A stretch of 64,000 bases of DNA from Halomonas sp. (GTDB taxonomy: Bacteria; Pseudomonadota; Gammaproteobacteria; Pseudomonadales; Halomonadaceae). The notes below the pieces were generated by a model. That model saw nothing but the letters and a program-made list of their open reading frames with translations. It made no database searches and was not told where the DNA came from. Where the stretch lies: contig NZ_JAJUFQ010000011.1 of the NCBI RefSeq assembly GCF_029263665.1, forward strand, positions 1 to 64,000, given 5' to 3'. Numbering within the stretch: the stretch's first letter is position 1; each line of letters starts with the position of its first letter. The position numbers and the translations under genes were made by a program. This document shows positions 62,797-64,000 of this stretch, piece after piece.

Positions 62797-64000
62797 TGGA
62801 TAATTATGGCGTTCTGAGCCTGATTCCCACCATTGTGGTGCTGGTCATGGCCATCATCACTCGACGAACCATCGAATCCCTGCTGGCTGGATCCCTGGTC
62901 GGCCTGTTGATGATTTCCCCTTCGCAGGTCATCAGCCAGGGTTCCGATATTCTGCTCAACGTGCTCGGCAATGACACCGTCACCTGGATCATTCTGGTCT
63001 GTGGCCTGTTCGGTAGCTTCATCGCCCTGCTGGTACGCACCGGCGGAGTGTTGAGTTTTGGTGACGCCATGACCAAGCGCCTCACCTCACGCCGCCAGAG
63101 CCTGCTCGCGACCTGGTTCCTGGGCCTGGTGATCTTTGTCGACGACTACCTCAACGCTCTGACCATCAGCGCTTCGATGAAGAAAATCACGGATCGCTAC
63201 GGTATATCCCGGGAAAAGCTGGCCTATATTGTCGACTCCACCGCGGCCCCTGTATGCATTCTGGTGCCATTTTCCACCTGGGCGGTCTTTTTCGCCGGCC
63301 TTCTGGAAGATAACCAGGTCACCAGCAATGGCATGTCGCTGTATATAGCATCCATTCCCTACATGGCCTACGCCTGGGTGGCCGCCGCTATCGTTCCCCT
63401 GGTGGCCATCGGGATGTTTCCGGATTTCGGCCCGATGAAGACAGCGGAAATCCGAGCCCGCAATGGCCAGCCTGTTCCCGATGGCGGAGAAGAACATGCC
63501 CTGGAACTCCAGGATAACGGTGGCACCACTCCCCACCTGATCAACTTTCTGCTGCCGATTGCCAGCCTGATCTTTGCCACCTGGTACTTCGACATCGATA
63601 TCCTGCGTGGTGTCATGGTGGCCCTGGCAGTGACTCTGGTCTTGATTGCCAGCCAGCGCCTGCTCAGCTTCAACGATACCTTCGATACCGCCCTGGAAGG
63701 CTTCAAGGCCATGATCATGCCGCTTGGCACCTTGGTTGCTGGCTTTACCCTCAAGGAAGTCAACGATGTCCTCGGTCTCACCGAAGTGGTCATCCATGCG
63801 GTCGAGCCACTGATGACCCCCGGGCTATTGCCTGCAGTGGTCTTCGTCACCATGGCTTTCCTGGCCTTCGCTACAGGCTCCTTCTGGGGGTTGTTTGCGG
63901 TTGCCATGCCCATTGTGCTGCCCCTGGCGCAAAGCGTTGATGCCAACATGCCGCTGGTCGTCGGTGCCCTGATCTCGGCCAGTGCCTTCGGCAGCCATGC
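62797..64000 (+). CDS. NhaC-like Na+/H+ antiporter family protein (partial)
   Basis: First 401 residues of a membrane protein running off the window. It begins MDNYGVLSLIPTIVVLVMAI and has about nine helices, with FVDDYLNALTISASMKKITDRYGISREKLAYIVDSTAAPVCILVPFSTWA in the family's core, and FLAFATGSFWGLFAVAMP near the cut end. These are NhaC/YuiF-type antiporter features; some members exchange amino acids or organic acids. TTGGAG precedes the ATG. Position after the aminotransferase suggests a substrate role rather than only ion balance. Confidence 0.88.

Noticed and set aside
63087-63797. Minus-strand open frames at the right edge
   Set aside because: They oppose the NhaC-like antiporter, whose plus-strand reading is continuous to the window end.

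Overview
The window looks like chromosomal DNA of a GC-rich (about 60%) halophilic gammaproteobacterium, most likely a Halomonas-type member of the Halomonadaceae. This rests on protein content (holC-valS, RstAB, a long NrdA with two ATP-cones, EutBC with an Eat permease, TAXI-TRAP and DASS transporters, a FAN1/XPD-helicase pair). It is an inference from recognised families, not a database match. There is no prophage, CRISPR array, rRNA, tRNA or complete insertion sequence that I can see.

Layout. 1-6.3 kb: heptamer repeat arrays, holC, an exported metallo-beta-lactamase-fold hydrolase, an exported alpha/beta hydrolase, valS. 6.4-11 kb: a MocR-type regulator divergent from a small membrane protein, a TctA-like permease and a degradative class II HMG-CoA reductase, a likely mevalonate/HMG utilisation locus with three direct-repeat operator sites. 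11-19.4 kb: serine hydrolase, META lipoprotein, DoxX, DASS symporter, NfeD/QmcA-like pair, gloA, tag, YdjM-like membrane protein. 19.4-24.6 kb: ethanolamine catabolism (AraC-type EutR-like regulator, eutB, eutC, permease). 24.6-30.3 kb: azoR, a two-domain lipoprotein, metR, rstAB, interleaved with non-autonomous transposable-element-like repeats. 30.3-36 kb: nrdAB with NrdR and DnaA boxes, then a small unknown gene coupled to a NUDIX hydrolase. 36-47 kb: DUF417 membrane protein, TAXI-TRAP transporter, a LysR-AraC-EamA operon, SDR, PQQ-dependent dehydrogenase. 47-56 kb: GST, then a four-gene minus-strand operon (retropepsin, nitronate monooxygenase, FAN1-like nuclease, nuclease-helicase), flavin reductase, UMF1 transporter. 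56-59 kb: a more AT-rich patch with a K+/H+ antiporter and an orphan lysozyme-like protein. 59-64 kb: LuxR-type regulator, M20 amidohydrolase, class III aminotransferase, NhaC-like antiporter (cut by the window end).

The most unusual signal is not one gene cluster. First, short tandem duplications (7-48 bp units) recur at about fifteen gene boundaries or in non-conserved protein tails. Second, there are two families of short inverted-repeat-bounded elements. In family 1, both copies end exactly at the TAG stop codon of the neighbouring minus-strand gene, which suggests insertion into the TA of a stop codon. In family 2, copies lie just upstream of start codons. The best metabolic lead is the MocR/TctA/HMG-CoA reductase locus, which has no HMG-CoA lyase beside it.
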